Shown: piece after piece, positions 46,521-58,618 of the stretch | Layout of the letters: each line of letters begins with the position of its first letter | How positions within the stretch are numbered: the stretch's first letter is position 1 | Source: Grifola frondosa | Taxonomy: Eukaryota; Basidiomycota; Agaricomycetes; Polyporales; Grifolaceae | NCBI GenBank assembly: GCA_001683735.1 | Contig: LUGG01000001.1 | Coordinates: forward strand, 186,001 to 250,000 | Length of the DNA: 64,000 nt | Direction of reading: 5' to 3' | The notes under the pieces: generated by a model | Seen by the model: only the letters and a program-made list of their open reading frames with translations | Told to the model about the DNA's origin: nothing | Database searches by the model: none | Made by a program: the position numbers and the translations under genes

Positions 46521-46707
46521 AGCCGAGGCATGGTGGGTGTGGTTTGAGGACAAGATGCGAAACTAGCTGCGCAAGTGCGCAGGAATATGTTGCGCCGCTA
46601 CCGACGTGATCACACCGAGTCAAAAGTGCTGCAGCTGATCGGCGTAATCGAACGCGCGGCATCGACACGCGACGCGTCTGCACACGTGATCCTTCCGATT
46701 GTCTCTA

Positions 46708-47087
46708 TTACTTGGGGGGTTCCTGAAAATTTCCAGCGCTTCATCTCCTACGGCATCACTGCATACCTTATGCCTTTTATTTATACATGGCATGACAGAA
46801 TAGCTCCTTAGGTACATGTAGAAAAAAGAACGGCAAAAAAACATGAAGAGGAAGTGTTTTAGAGGTGTGCCGGAAATGACCCTCAAAATCCGGGTGTACG
46901 CAGGTAGAGTCTGACATTTTGTCACGGCCAGAGAACTGCTTCTCCTTTTTAAAAAAAAAAAATACTATACAATGTTCAGTGTAACCTATATACACACTTC
47001 GTGTGACCCAAGTAATATTTTATCGAGTATGGAAGGGGTGGAGGTAGTTCCTGAAATATTTTGGCAATTTCAGGAACCCCCAAGTAA
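46708..47087. mobile_element. MITE, about 380 bp, TA target duplication (Tc1/mariner-like ends)
   Basis: The left end reads TTACTTGGGGGGTTCCTGAA and the right end, reverse complemented, TTACTTGGGGGTTCCTGAA, one G shorter. Both ends are bounded by TA (46706-46707 and 47088-47089). The interior is AT-rich with a homopolymer A run near 46951 and no transposase. A further CCCAAGTAATA copy near 47007 hints at nested or rearranged ends. TA duplication plus short TIRs is typical of mariner-derived MITEs. Confidence 0.65.
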
Positions 47088-47448
47088 TAGCATTCAGTAG
47101 TTTAGAGAAGAGCTATCGATGGCGTTCGAACCAGAACACCAGCGAGATATGGATATGCACATGTTCTTTCGCTTTTCAATAATGAGATCATATCAAGCAG
47201 TTGAATTGCGTTCCGAGTCGACCAACGGTCAACATTCAGTCATCGATGTTATTCAGGACATCGGTATGTCGGCAGACGACGAACACAGAAGCCAGCTGCA
47301 TAAATGAGACTGAGATGAAGCGGTCATCTATTGTATGCTGCACTATGGATACACAATGGTGTAAAGATTAGTAATGAGAACAGACGTAGAGCTAAATGAT
47401 TCCAAGAGAGAAATCGTGGATTGGTATAGAGCAATAAGTTAAGCGTCA

Positions 47449-48232
47449 TCATGAACCGAGGCTGAACGACTCTCCACAGCCGCAAGCGTCCTTGATATTC
47501 GGATTCTTGAACGTGAACTTCGCGCTGTCGTAAACCATCAGCATCTATCTACCCCACAGACAATTCAGGGGAACGTACCTCAGCCCGTCCTCATGCCAAT
47601 CCATTCGCTCCAATGATTGAAAACAACGCCTTGCTATCAATCAGAACTCGCACGCCGTCCTGTTCCACGACCTCATCGAACTTGCCCGGCCGCTCGACAT
47701 ACTCCAGGTGGTAAGACAGTCCCGCAAGCCCTTATTCCGCACCCCAATGCGAATCAGCTGCGGCGTTGGGCTCTTGAGCAGTCCGCGTAGGCGTTTCACA
47801 GCTTCGGAGGTCTGGAGATCACGGACATGCATCGTCAGCCCGAGATCTGGGTGAGATAGGGAGATATGCTGAACGCACGAGTGTAATGGCTGCCTTCGTT
47901 GCCTTGATTGTGGGTCTTGGCCTCTTGCTTTCGGCAGTGGGGTGGCCGCGCTGCTACTTGGGGAGATGCCGCATGCGCAGAAGCGTCTTGGCAGAGGGCG
48001 TAGAAGTGGCAGGTGGAACTACAACCGGGGGAGACTCTGCTTAATGTCGGGGCTGGCTGCGAGGATGTGGAAGGCAGGGGTAAATGAGAGCGTTCATGGG
48101 AGAGCGCGGACATCATTGCATGTCGGTGACTGGGAAGGTGGACGAGATGGGTGTTGGAGGATGATGAGGCGAAATGGGATGCAAAGAACGGGGAGCGGAG
48201 GCGAGTTGGAGGCGAGCGATGGTGGATGCCAT
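47449..48232 (-). pseudogene. ISA1-like pseudogene, inverted copy of the gene at 59.9 kb
   Basis: The complete gene, including introns, can be followed from the start MASTIARLQ to the final SFSLGS codons, in the opposite orientation to the intact copy. Several indels break it: one base is lost inside the GCAGLSY cysteine motif (giving GLRDCL), another near the GSEMDW block, and the N-terminal part changes frame early. Retained introns show DNA-level duplication rather than retrocopying. The intact gene 12 kb away would supply the function. Confidence 0.85.
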
Positions 48233-50423
48233 AGTGGTAAGATCGGGCTCGTCGACAACGAGGCAGGAGAGGACGAGAGGAGACTTTATATGTTCCGATT
48301 GAGGGCTCGAGTTTTGTCAGAGGGAGCTCAGTCAGTCACAGCTTAGACATTTACGTAATCTGTGGGGGTTTCCCCCACTGGCCAATCACGTTGCGCCTGT
48401 TTCCATAGTCGGCCTGGACAAATCCAGAGCCATTATTTAATGAAGAAGAGTCGGGCATCGACGTTTGTAGTGTCTAGACGTCTTCGCTGAATATTCAATA
48501 TGCAATGCTGAGCGCACGCTGTATGCATGCTGGTCTCATGCACACACTGTATTCATTCTTCATACTGAATAATACTATCGTGGGTGCTCGACGCCGCAAC
48601 GACGCCGGTTGCATTTCGGCCGACAACGATCAGTGCTAGAGACCAACCACAAACCACCATCTCGCCGTCCTTCGTTCTGTATGGTCACGGTGCTACTCTT
48701 GCCTTGTCGCCGGTAATGTACTTTGACACCCGCGGATTCAGATGTTTGAGTTTGATTAGTTCTAATCGTCGCAATTGGTGAACAGCTTCCACTGCTCGTG
48801 CTCTAGATGGTTAGGCTATATCCAGTCTCTCCCTCCGGAGCCTGTGTCAATTGCGGTTCTGTGGAATGCGAACCATGCACTCCCTGGAGACGAAGATGCT
48901 CTAGAAATATATTCATGGTTAGCGGGGACCGAGGGTGACTCTGGTTGAGAAGCAGCTCAAGGCTAATGTGAAGGACTCCGCCTAATTGTATGTTTCTTTC
49001 CTCCTCGTCAGCTCGCCAGCCTTCATCGTCGACGTCTACTATGGCCTCTCCATGGTCCTCATAGTAGATGTGTGCATCCATTCCACCCGCGATTCATGAC
49101 CTCAACGTTACCTGTTTTATGTCGCAATCAAATTCAACCAAATCACCGACAGACCATATCCAGGTCGAGGCTCTGCCGCATCTTCCTGTGCACTACTCGT
49201 TCTCTGACTTCCGGAATCCCTTCGACGTATGTCCCACATGCAGCTCCCTGTCAAGTGCACGTACAATAGGTCAGTCATACGGTTGCAAAATTCTGTTATA
49301 GCAATCAAAGGTGACCGAGCTTTCCTATCCTTAGCAAGACCATGGTCGACGGAGACACAATGAGCAAAATGTACCCAAATCCGACAAATTGCTTTTCAAC
49401 TCGCCCCGGGCCGTATACCCTGCGACCGATGCACTCGTGCGAAAAGCCACACAGAATAAGCCACACAGAATATCGGTCGGAGACCAGTCTCGCGACCGGC
49501 TGCATCATTGGCGACGCGACCAGTGCGACCGGTCGCCGACCGTCTCATAATTGGCTTCCACCCATGCACGTGGTGGCTGGAGCCGTTCTAGTTGACATGA
49601 TCACATCGCGTGTGGGCCCCCGCACGCCGAGGCGCCTCGACAGCGCGGCGCTCCTCACGGTGCAGCTTTGCGCTCGGGTGCGGTGGCGTGGATGAGGATT
49701 TGCTGATTCCGTACTGAAGACGGGGGCGCGGGCGCGGAGGGATTACACTCATGTAAGAGGCCATCCGGGTGGTATGTGTGTGCGCCTGCGCAGCCGAGGA
49801 CAGTGAGCTCGTGTACGCGTCCGATCGTGCGGACAGGTTATGCTGAGCAGCCGCGTATGCAGAAGCGCACATGAGCATAAGCCTGTGGCTGTTGGCGGTC
49901 GTGAAGGCGGTGGTGGATACTGGCTGGAGGCCAGAGACTCAAAGGTCTTCGGTGTGCCGTAGGCATGTCATAATCTGAGTATAATCCTCTAGATGCGAGT
50001 AATTGCGAGCCCATGATGAACCCCCATAATGCTCTCGCCAATTTGGTTCTCCTCGCGCGATGGTACGCATATGCTGCGTACTGCGCCTGCCGAAGTTGAG
50101 GAAGGTACGCACATATCGTTTCTCCCAATCATTTGATTCGGCACTCCTGATGCTTTAGTTCAACTGAATGTTCAGCATGACAACAGATGGACCGTTTTAC
50201 ATACCGAATGTCGGATAATAAAGTCCCTGGTACGAAGCGCAGTATCTACGACTTTCATTCGTCAAGCGAGACAAGTATAAAGTCTCGTATGTGCTCATAG
50301 GACGCTCTCCATTCTTCCACTTCTTCGTACCGAGGCCGGATCCTCGCCACAGTCAAGTCTACTTACCCACTCTTTCTTCACTCTTCGACGCGTCTCCCTC
50401 TTTTTTTCCATCCAATTACCGCT
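48233..50423. other. Intergenic, weak coding signals only
   Basis: About 2.2 kb. One minus-strand frame at 48803-49081 is listed separately. Minus-strand frames at 49588-50128 are low-complexity (His/Thr/Ser/Arg) with no motif. A short direct repeat AGCCACACAGAAT occurs twice near 49444-49472. A TATAA-type motif near 50276 lies about 145 bp before the Egh16-like start, followed by a long CT-rich leader. Confidence 0.4.
48803..49081 (-). CDS. Possible small protein or exon, unrecognised
   Basis: A 92-codon frame begins MDAHIYYEDHGEAIVDVDDEG and continues through an acidic helix-like stretch to LLLNQSHPRSPLTMNIFLEH. Composition looks more protein-like than the surrounding frames, but there is no family match that I recognise and no conserved neighbour. 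It may be one exon of a longer gene or chance. Confidence 0.2.
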   Translation of the reverse strand: MDAHIYYEDHGEAIVDVDDEGWRADEEERNIQLGGVLHISLELLLNQSHPRSPLTMNIFLEHLRLQGVHGSHSTEPQLTQAPEGETGYSLTI

Positions 50424-51537
50424 ATGTTCTCGAAGGACCTCATCGCCTGTGCTGTCGTGTTCTTTGGCCTATCCCTGCAGGCCTCTGCGCAAGCTGTCAT
50501 CGCCCCCGCTTTGGGCGTGAGCGGAACGCCTGTCAGCAGTGACGCTCAACAGCCCAGCTCGGGCGCGGAGTGCGGGTCGGTCAACATCGCCCAGAACATC
50601 AACACCGCGACGCCGGTCACCGCCGCCACCGATGGCTCATTCTCCGCGACCATCACCAACTTCGAAACGTGAGCATTCTCCACACGCGAATTTTGACCGC
50701 GATTTATTCACGCAATTCTAGTGGCACCGACGGTTCCCGGCAGGTGACCGCGCTCGTCGACCCGACCGGCACCGGAGACTCGTTCGTCTCTGCCACCGTC
50801 GCCACGAACGGTGACCAGGTCAGCCAGCAGCGCTTCTCATCTTGCTCGTGCTCACGGGATATTCATTGCAGTCTCCGACGGCCCTGGGCTCGCAAACGCT
50901 CAGCGTCCAGTTACCCTCGGGCACAACGTGCTCGGGTGGTACGGCCGGGGACCTCTGCCTTGTGTCGTTTACTACCGCAGGCGGTTTCGGCAACTGTGTT
51001 GTCGTTCAGCAGGACACGGCGGCGTCGGGTTCGACAGGTAGTGGCAATACCGGGTCAACAAGCAGCGGTAATACCGGGTCAACCAGCAACGGTAATGCTG
51101 GGTCGGCAGGGACGGCGGGAAATGGTAATGCTGGATCGACAGGCAACGTTAATACTGGGGCGAACGGCAGCGGCAATAATGCTGGGCCGAAACGCGACGT
51201 TAATGTCGGGTGGAAACGTCAGGGTAACGGCCCCCCGAATGGTAACGCCAATGCTCCTCCGAACGGTAACGCCAATGCGCCTCCGAACGGCAATGCAAAT
51301 GCTCCTCCGAACGGCAATGTTGGTGCTGCTCCGAACGGCAATGTTAACGCTGCTGCGGCTGGCAATCGCAACGCTGCTGCGAACAACAACGCTAATGCTG
51401 GGAACCAGCCCGCGCCCGCGCCCGCGCCCCAGCCCCAGCCCCAACCTCAGCCACAGCCACAGCCAAAGCCCCAGGGACCGCGAGACTTCCGCGCTGTCGT
51501 GCGTATCCGTCGAATTGTTCCTCGCGTCGTCTTATAA
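50424..51537 (+). CDS. Secreted Egh16-like (Gas1/appressorium-type) protein with Asn/Gly-rich repeats
   Basis: A signal peptide ([19 protein letters not shown]) leads to a conserved domain: [54 protein letters not shown] and [21 protein letters not shown]. This block order matches the Egh16-like family, first seen in appressoria and also common in saprotrophic fungi. The C-terminal half is made of GN(T/A)GST and NGNANAPP repeats, a PQPQ run and a basic tail [15 protein letters not shown]. Three exons. The repeats should be extended and extracellular, perhaps wall-associated; the basic tail could bind acidic polymers. Function is unproven. Confidence 0.85.
51038..51189 (+). repeat. Imperfect 24-bp tandem repeat encoding GN-x-GSTx units
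   Basis: Words of the form GGTAATRCYGGGTCRRC recur in frame with a 24-base period inside the Egh16-like gene. Codon wobble differs between units, so the peptide repeat is better conserved than the DNA. Confidence 0.65.
51229..51396 (+). repeat. 24-bp tandem repeat, about seven units, encoding [12 protein letters not shown] octapeptides
   Basis: Seven in-frame 24-base units, each with a CCGAACGGYAAYG core in the clearest copies, grade from NGNANAPP to AGNRNAAA. All changes keep the frame, which supports selection on the protein repeat and recent unit duplication. Confidence 0.75.
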
Positions 51538-53305
51538 ATATCCTCGTTTATTACACAGGGCTCCCGCGCCGCTCGTGCTCTTCGCGCTGCGCTCGAGGAG
51601 TGGATGTAGGGGAGCGCGATTGAGGGGATTGTGAGGAAAGGTCGTACGGATGGAATCGTCCGTCTAAGGACTTGATTGTGTGCGTTCCATACTCCGTCTC
51701 AATTATGAGACAGACTTCATGCCTTTGACGTGATGAAAATCGAGTCGCACCGGCGTGGTTGGTTTGAATGAGCTCAGTGCAACACTTGCCATTGATACTT
51801 CAGGAAGTGAGCGCGTTGGGCGAGTCTGCATACACTTAGCAGCTATCTAAGGTAAGTACTCTACGGTTGCGTGACGCTTTCCTGCTTCTGTTACAAAAAG
51901 TTCTTTGAAAGTCACTTTACAGGGTTTCCGAAAAATATAGGCCGCATCATTTTTCCTTGATTGAAAGAACGGGACATTGGGTACAGCCGGAGCATCTATT
52001 ACATCAAATATAGCCTTGTCGAAGTAGTATCTTCATGGAAGATTCCACAAAAACGAAGTAACGCAGCATGTTATTCTGAGCCCGCGTACAATATTGAGGA
52101 ATAGATTTAATTTCGCATCAGCCACGTCGTAGACCTAATATTCGTGCGTAAATGATCTCCTCTCGAACCTTGCAAGCAGATTGTCACTTTTATAGCGGCT
52201 TTGTGGAGACGACCCAGGTTAGCGACCATGAACCACATTTCTACTTTGAAGAAAGTTCGTGTTTCGTTTCGGTCATACGAAACGGACGATCGCAGACACC
52301 GTGGATCCATCGTGGATTCTGATTTCATATATGAGGCTATGTGCGTTTACTCGGGGTAGTGCATAAATGCCTTCCATTCGGTACTGTCCGAGTCTGCAAT
52401 TTCTTATTGCATTGCTACCGCTAGGAAACGGTCTCTCCAGGTCAGGCCTGAGCAATGGGGTTCGAAATATCGACATCGATGCTTATTGTCTCTTCCACAA
52501 CTAAGTACTAGTCTCGACTTCAGGCATTTAACGTTAACATTTAGACCTTAAGCCTAAGACAAGATCTTCCATCCTTATTGTGTCTCTCAAGCCCTCGCTC
52601 GCTCCATGAACTGCTCACCGCTCATGATCAGCGCGAGCCCCTCCGATCATTTCTGGCATACTCTAGGCTATCCTTGCCGGCATTTCGACGGGCATTACTT
52701 GATGTGGCAGTTTGCTCATGGTACTTACACGCGCAACTCGTACCGATTCCTCCAATTTGCAACCCAGACACTTGACCAGCAGGTTCGCACCGCTGGTCCG
52801 ATGCTGAGCACCGGAAGAGCCTGAAAACCTTATATCCCCGGTAGCAATGGTCAAAACCGGCATAAACTAAAATCATCGAGACATTGATTGGAGAGTTTAC
52901 AAGTACAAGTCCATGCGGGTCTGTATGCTCTATCCTACATGGATGGTGATAATGTCTGGGTAAGATATGCATGTGTATAGTAATGAAGTAATGATGATGA
53001 ACGGATGCGAGGACAAATCAGAGTGGCGACGCGAAAGCTAGTGCAAGAAAGAGACAAGACGGGGGGTAACGTGAGAGTAGTTTCCGAACGCAGAAAAATA
53101 GCTGCAAAACTGGCGGAGTCGGAGACGCTGGAACGAATTGGACATGAGAAGCCTGATCGTACCGATTCAGAGCGGTGAATGAGAGGATCCGGTCATACGA
53201 GTAGTCATGGGTGGCGTGTGCGGTTTGCATATACGACAGGTACTCCAATGCAGGGGCACGGAGGTCCGAGGAAGCTCGCCTGCGCAACGTAATTGCACAG
53301 CCCTA
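51538..53305. other. Intergenic, no gene supported
   Basis: About 1.77 kb between the Egh16-like gene and the phosphatase gene's stop. Short frames on both strands; no repeat, RNA gene or family motif noticed. Confidence 0.45.
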
Positions 53306-56300
53306 CTACCGAGGACCAGAGATCACCGGTGGCTGCAGCGGTGAAGCCATGATGATCGGCTTGAACTGCACGGGAGGCTCGTCCTCCCTGCGCTGCTTGC
53401 GCTTGAGACTCGGCCGCTTCGTGAGCACCACCCCGCCCTGGCTGTCTTCCTTCAGCAACTCTGTGGGACTCGCGCCACGCTTCGGCCTGCCGGGTGACGT
53501 CGTGGACGCAGCCAAGACGCCGTCGCCCATCGCGCTGCCGCCCATAAACTCTGGTGCACTGCGCTTCCTCGATTCCTCCTTCTCGGCAAGCATGAACGGA
53601 GCTCCCAACCCATGCCCAGATACTGGGACTGGGAAGCCATCTTGAACGCCCTTTTCGGCCGGACCCATGATCATATCTGTAACTGGTGGCTCCTCGTGCC
53701 GTACACGGTTCTCTGTGCGCAAAACACCCTCTGCCTCCTGCTCCCCCTGCCACACCCTCTCCTTCTCTTCGTCCACAATCATTAACGCCCCCTCGATAAT
53801 CGCCCGATGAACGAAAACGTACTGTCGCAGGCTCTGGCACAAGCTCATACGCTGTTCGCGCATGTCTTCCACCACTCTACGGATGGGCTCGTCGTACGTC
53901 GACAACAGCGGCGGCGACGAATTGTCATGTAGGCGGCGGGGCTGTGAATATTCGGCATTCGATCCAGAAACCTCGGACGGCCCAGCAGGTGCGTCCTCGT
54001 TCCCAACCTCTTCGGTAACAGCAGGCTGCAAACTGTCGACACGCATCGGGCTGTCACTATCTCGCGGGGGTGAGTCCGACAAGCGCACTCCCGACCTCCA
54101 CGTGTTCAAGCGACTTGAGTGTGAGGAAGTCGGTGGGAGAGCAGACATCGCCATCGATGAAGGCAGCGAAAACGTACGTATCCGAGGGTCGACAGGAGAA
54201 GTCGAGGAAGCCGCTCCAGCGACGCACGGGCTTGGACTCACCAGCGAGCTCTCCGTCTTCCTAGCCATTAGCGACGACAGCGTCGACGAGCTCCCCATCT
54301 GGCTCGTCGGCGGACTGGCTGACGATCTCGATCGCGACCTCATCGCAGACGCGGAACCGAAGCCCGAGCCTGAATTGGAGCCTGAGCGCACCGGGTATGA
54401 ATCCGAGCTCGTCTCTGAGTCCCTGCTCGACGAGCCCTTGTGTTCTCCAGAAGGTGCACCCGGCCCGGGCTCCGACGTTGAAGGCATCTCCGTAGCCGCA
54501 GACATCGACGGCCACCTATTAAGTGTTGCACGCTTCACCTCCTCCACCAACGCAGGCGATGCGAGCAATACCTGCGGCGGCACAACTCCGTGCTTCGACG
54601 ATTTCGCCTTCCCCGTCGGTGACCGTGGGGACGCAATCCTTGCGCCATCCGTGCGTTCGTCGATCTGCATAGGAACCGCCCCTGTGAAGCCTGCAACAGG
54701 CACATGCACCTCGTTCTGCCCCACCGACACTGGCACAGTCAACGCAGTGACGTTCACGGCAACTGCCTCCGGCGGCGGACTCGGGCTCGAGTCGACCTCC
54801 ATCGGCTCCGCACCGCTACTTTCAGGGCTTCTACTCCTACTTCCGCTCCCGCTCCCGATCCCGCTCCTCGTCCCATTAGGTGGAGACGAGCCCCCACTCC
54901 TCCTCCCAGAAGCCGCCGCGGCAGACGCAGCAGCAGCAGCAGTCTCCTCCGCCTTGCCCTCCTTCCTCTTCCGCATCTCGCGGCGCACGCCGTCAAGCAC
55001 AGCGTCGACGGCGATGAACCCTCCCGTGCGCCCGACCCCCGCCGAGCAATGCAAGAGCACCGGCGAGTTTCCCAGCGCATGCTTCGCAACGCCGAGTGTA
55101 GGGTCTAATTCATGCAACGTGCCGGCCGCACCAGCGCCGGCGCCGGTCCTGTTACGCGACGATATCTGCGATTTCCTGTGAAGCGGGCCCTCGCCCCAAG
55201 GCATGTCGCCTTCGCCCCGGCCACGCTCCACCACCTCTTCGACCTGTCGCATCAGCCTGAGCACGCCGCGCGGGTCCTTCGGCACGTTCATGTCCGGCCA
55301 CTCGAGGTACTGCAGCTGCGTGACGATCCGCGACGGCGCGAGCGGGTATTCAACGTGCCTAAGCTCGAACACGCGCCTGATCGTCGAGAGGTCCTCTTGC
55401 TTCGCCTTCGGGTTCGACTTGGACTTGGCCTGCGTCGGGGTATTGGAGCTGAAAAATCCGCCAGACTCGCTGTCGCGCCTCTCGCGTTCGCGCTCTGGCG
55501 TGTCGTTCGTCTCGAGCAGCCTCAGACGGAGGGGCCCATATCGCCCTTCCGCCCAGTATTTGCCGCACTTGGTCAATGCACCCTCAACTTCCCGGGTGAG
55601 CATCACGATAACGCGCACATTCTGCTCCCAGCAGAGCCTGGTAAGGAAATGGGGGTAAGTGATCTATGATGGCGAGCGATGCTAACAAAAAATAGATCCT
55701 GTCTACGGTCGTGGGCGGCAGCGGAAGTGCACGAAGCAAAATAGATATGATGCATATCCAGCCGCGAGTATGGGATAGAAGATGCAGCTGAGAGAAGCAG
55801 TCACTCACGTCCAAAAATCGACGAACGTCTCCGGCAGAGGGCCTTGCGTCGCAATGTAGCGCTTCGTAGTGCCCAGCGGCTGCCACGTAACTGGCGTTCA
55901 TATAATCATCGTCGTCGGGGCGCGTCTTGCGGAGGCGCACGCGAGCATGTTCGAAGGGCCAAATATTACGGTATCTGCACACGAGCGGGTGTTAGCGCTC
56001 CTGCTACGTCATTCGATGCAACACCGGGAGAATTTCACGACCATCGCATATCGAATTCCTTGGCGATAAACAAACAGAAGAAATAAAAATGCCCACGCAC
56101 CTGTTCTTGGCACCCTTCTCCAGTCCAGCGGTAATGCTAAATGGAAATGTATTGTTCTCTCCAGCATCAGCCGCCACGGAAACCTCACGCTCCTGCTCAG
56201 CCACCCTCTTCTCCGCCGCCTGCCTCGCCTCCTCCACGACTCCCCCACTCTCCAGACTATGTCGCTCCATCACCCCCATCAACCTCCGCTGCTCCCCAAC

Positions 56301-57763
56301 TCTATTCTGTAAAACTGCATCTCTAGCGCACGCGTCAGCTCGTCCATGTCAGGCGGCGAACGCGACGACGCCGTCGGGCTGTCGCTCGAGCTCGATGTCT
56401 CCTGACATTGCCCGGGTATTGGTATCGGTATCGGATGAGTCGGTGACGACAGCGGCGAGGACGGCTGCGAGCGGTGCGACTGCGACTGCGACGCGATCGT
56501 CGACAGCGGCTTCCGCGGCGGACGCGCCGGGGGCGTCAGCAGCGCGGGCACGAACTCTGCCATCTTCTCATGCTTCGAGAGTGCGGTGGGCACCTTGATC
56601 TTCGGCACATAGATCGCCGTGTTCTCACCGTCGCTGGTGCTCCCCCCGCTACTGTTCCCCTCGCTCGTCTCCCGCTCCCCTCCGCCCCCGTCTCGCTGCT
56701 CACATCCTTTGCGGGCCCGCTCCGCCGTGCGATCGCCCGTAACCACTCGAACGGCAGCTCGCCCACGCGCCTCCGGACGCGTCGTGGCAGACGCAGAGGG
56801 ATGCCCTCACTCGGGTCCGCGCCGTGCGCGAGCTCGAGGTTCTGGCGGATCGCGTCAAAGAACGGGTTGCATGCGACCTGCGGGGAAGAGTGGTCAGGAC
56901 GAGAACAAGTCATGCAGAGAGGGAAGGCTCACTTGATTACCAGGTAGCGAATAATGCTTCGGACGCTGCAACGCCTGGGCGCTCGAATGCTGGACGAAAG
57001 CGTCGGCATACTGTGTAGCGCACCGTTGGGGAGACTCCTGGTGTGGGTGTCATGCCAGACATGCCCAGCCTGAACGTCGGTCGTGCAAGAGCGGGCGCCC
57101 GAGGAGGGACAGGCGTCACGCGAACGGGAGGGACGGTGAGAGTAGGCGTGGGAGGGATGGGAAGGATGGCCTCGAACGGGTCGGGTCGGGCATAGATGGG
57201 TGTGGGTGGGACGACGTGTGAGACGAGCGGAAGGGTGGACGCGAATGTGAAGGCGGACTTGGGAAGACGCCGGGTGCGGAGCGCTGCCTCGGCGTGGTCG
57301 TGCTCGGCGTCCTCTTCTTCGTCCGCGGGGGCTCGTGATCTACGAGATCGGGGCGTTCGCGCCAGACGGCGTGGAAGCCACCGCGAAGCCAGGCGATGTC
57401 GCGGTGGACCGGAAAGCCCTCGTTGCGAAACTTGCGCATGAGGCCGAGGAGGTTGCCGCCGTTGGCGAGGACGGATGCGTCCGCGTCGTAGACGACGATG
57501 CGCGATGCGTGGTCCCACCGCGCAAAGCGAGCGCGTGCGGTGGGCGAGGGTATCATCTGCTGGAGACGTGCGAGGGAGAAGAGGGGGCGTTTGAGGAGGG
57601 TGGACGGAACGGAGAGTGAGAGGGCATGAGGAAGACGGGCGTGGGCATACGAGTTGTGGGGACGGATGTCGAGAATGAGTGCATCCGGATCGGCGAGGAT
57701 GGCGGGGAGGTCGGAGAGGGAGAGCGTGGTGAAGGCTGTGGGAATAGCAGAGGGGGACGTCAT
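53306..57763 (-). CDS. Protein tyrosine phosphatase with N-terminal rhodanese domain (Pyp1/Ptp2-3 type)
   Basis: The N-terminal rhodanese unit has LILDIRPHNSYAHARLPHA and WLRGGFHA but lacks a visible active-site Cys, as in the MAPK-docking CH2/rhodanese domains of Pyp1, Ptp2 and Ptp3. Linker exons carry VACNPFFDAIRQNLELAHG and IPLRLPRRVRRRV. The PTP domain follows: YRNIWPFEHARVRL, DDYMNASYV, WPD in YLEWPDMNVP, and the signature HCSAGVGRTGG with catalytic Cys and Arg. Relatives dephosphorylate stress MAP kinases. A Ser/Pro/Gly-rich insert of several hundred residues follows the PTP loop and runs toward the C terminus (ends VISGPR). Start MTSPSAIPTAFTTLS at 57763 is the first ATG in frame; conserved-looking sequence continues upstream, so an earlier exon is possible. 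Confidence 0.88.
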
Positions 57764-58618
57764 GGAAGGGGATGTCGACGAAACGGGAGGGTTGAGAGAG
57801 ATGAGAGAAGGACTGGCGCGGGCATAGCGTGCGTCGATGGCAGCTTGGAAGGAGACATTGGAGCCGCCGTCCGGCTTCGGGGACTGGTTGGTCTGGTTGG
57901 ACGCCGTATTGGACGACGTAATTGGAGAGAGCGAGTGCGCGGTGAGTGGGTGGGATCGATGAAGATGGACAGCGGACACAGAGCACACACAAGGAGCAGG
58001 CCAATAGTGGGCGGCCAATGAGGGCAACGGGTCACGACAGTCAGAGAATCAAAAGCAGCAGAAGATGGCAGCGGACAGGCCTAGAGCGCATGACGTCACC
58101 ACGCTCCACTCCAGATCGTCGCTCCGTCACAATCGCCCGCTCTCGATCCCTTCCGTCTCGGCTTGCTCGTTGTCTGCTCACAGTGTCCTCAGTCTCTTGT
58201 TCGCTGTATGCTGCGTCGGTGCGCGACGCTTGGACGACCTTGCTGGTTCGCGTGCTATCGACGCTATCGCTGTCGTACATATGCAGCGGCATAACCGCCA
58301 ACCCACGCCTATATCGTTGCTCCAAATATTCAGCGAGACCTCACCCCCGCGCATCAACTCGTGCCATCCATGTGCCCCAACATTCCGCTCGCACCCCTGC
58401 GCCTAGTGCACGCTCCGTCCTCTCGCCAAAGGCATATTGTACAGTTTGGTAGATGCTGACATCAATCAGACAGAGCATTGAATAATAATTGAATTGGATC
58501 CCCAGAGGTGTATTTTCATACTAATACAGCAGGGCAAGAAAGCATTTTCCTTATACAGCAGCTAGATCTGGCCTGAGATACCAGTCCAGCAACGTCTGTG
58601 CAGTGCGCACATATGCCC
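57764..58618. other. 5' region of the phosphatase gene and unassigned sequence
   Basis: The phosphatase reading frame stays open to about 58027 without an ATG, so a first exon with the true start may lie here. Beyond about 58100 I see no gene up to the transposon. Confidence 0.45.

Noticed and set aside
49588..50128. Minus-strand His/Ser/Arg-rich frames as a gene
   Set aside because: Low-complexity composition and no motif or plausible start context.
51036..51396. CRISPR-like array
   Set aside because: The regular 24-bp repeats are in-frame coding repeats without spacers, in a eukaryotic secreted protein gene.
51079..51444. 121-codon minus-strand frame, Arg/Val/Ser-rich
   Set aside because: Shadow of the Egh16-like tandem repeats on the opposite strand.
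53862..55181. 439-codon open frame on the plus strand
   Set aside because: It is exactly antisense to the Ser/Pro-rich phosphatase tail and results from GC-rich low-complexity codons; no motif of its own.
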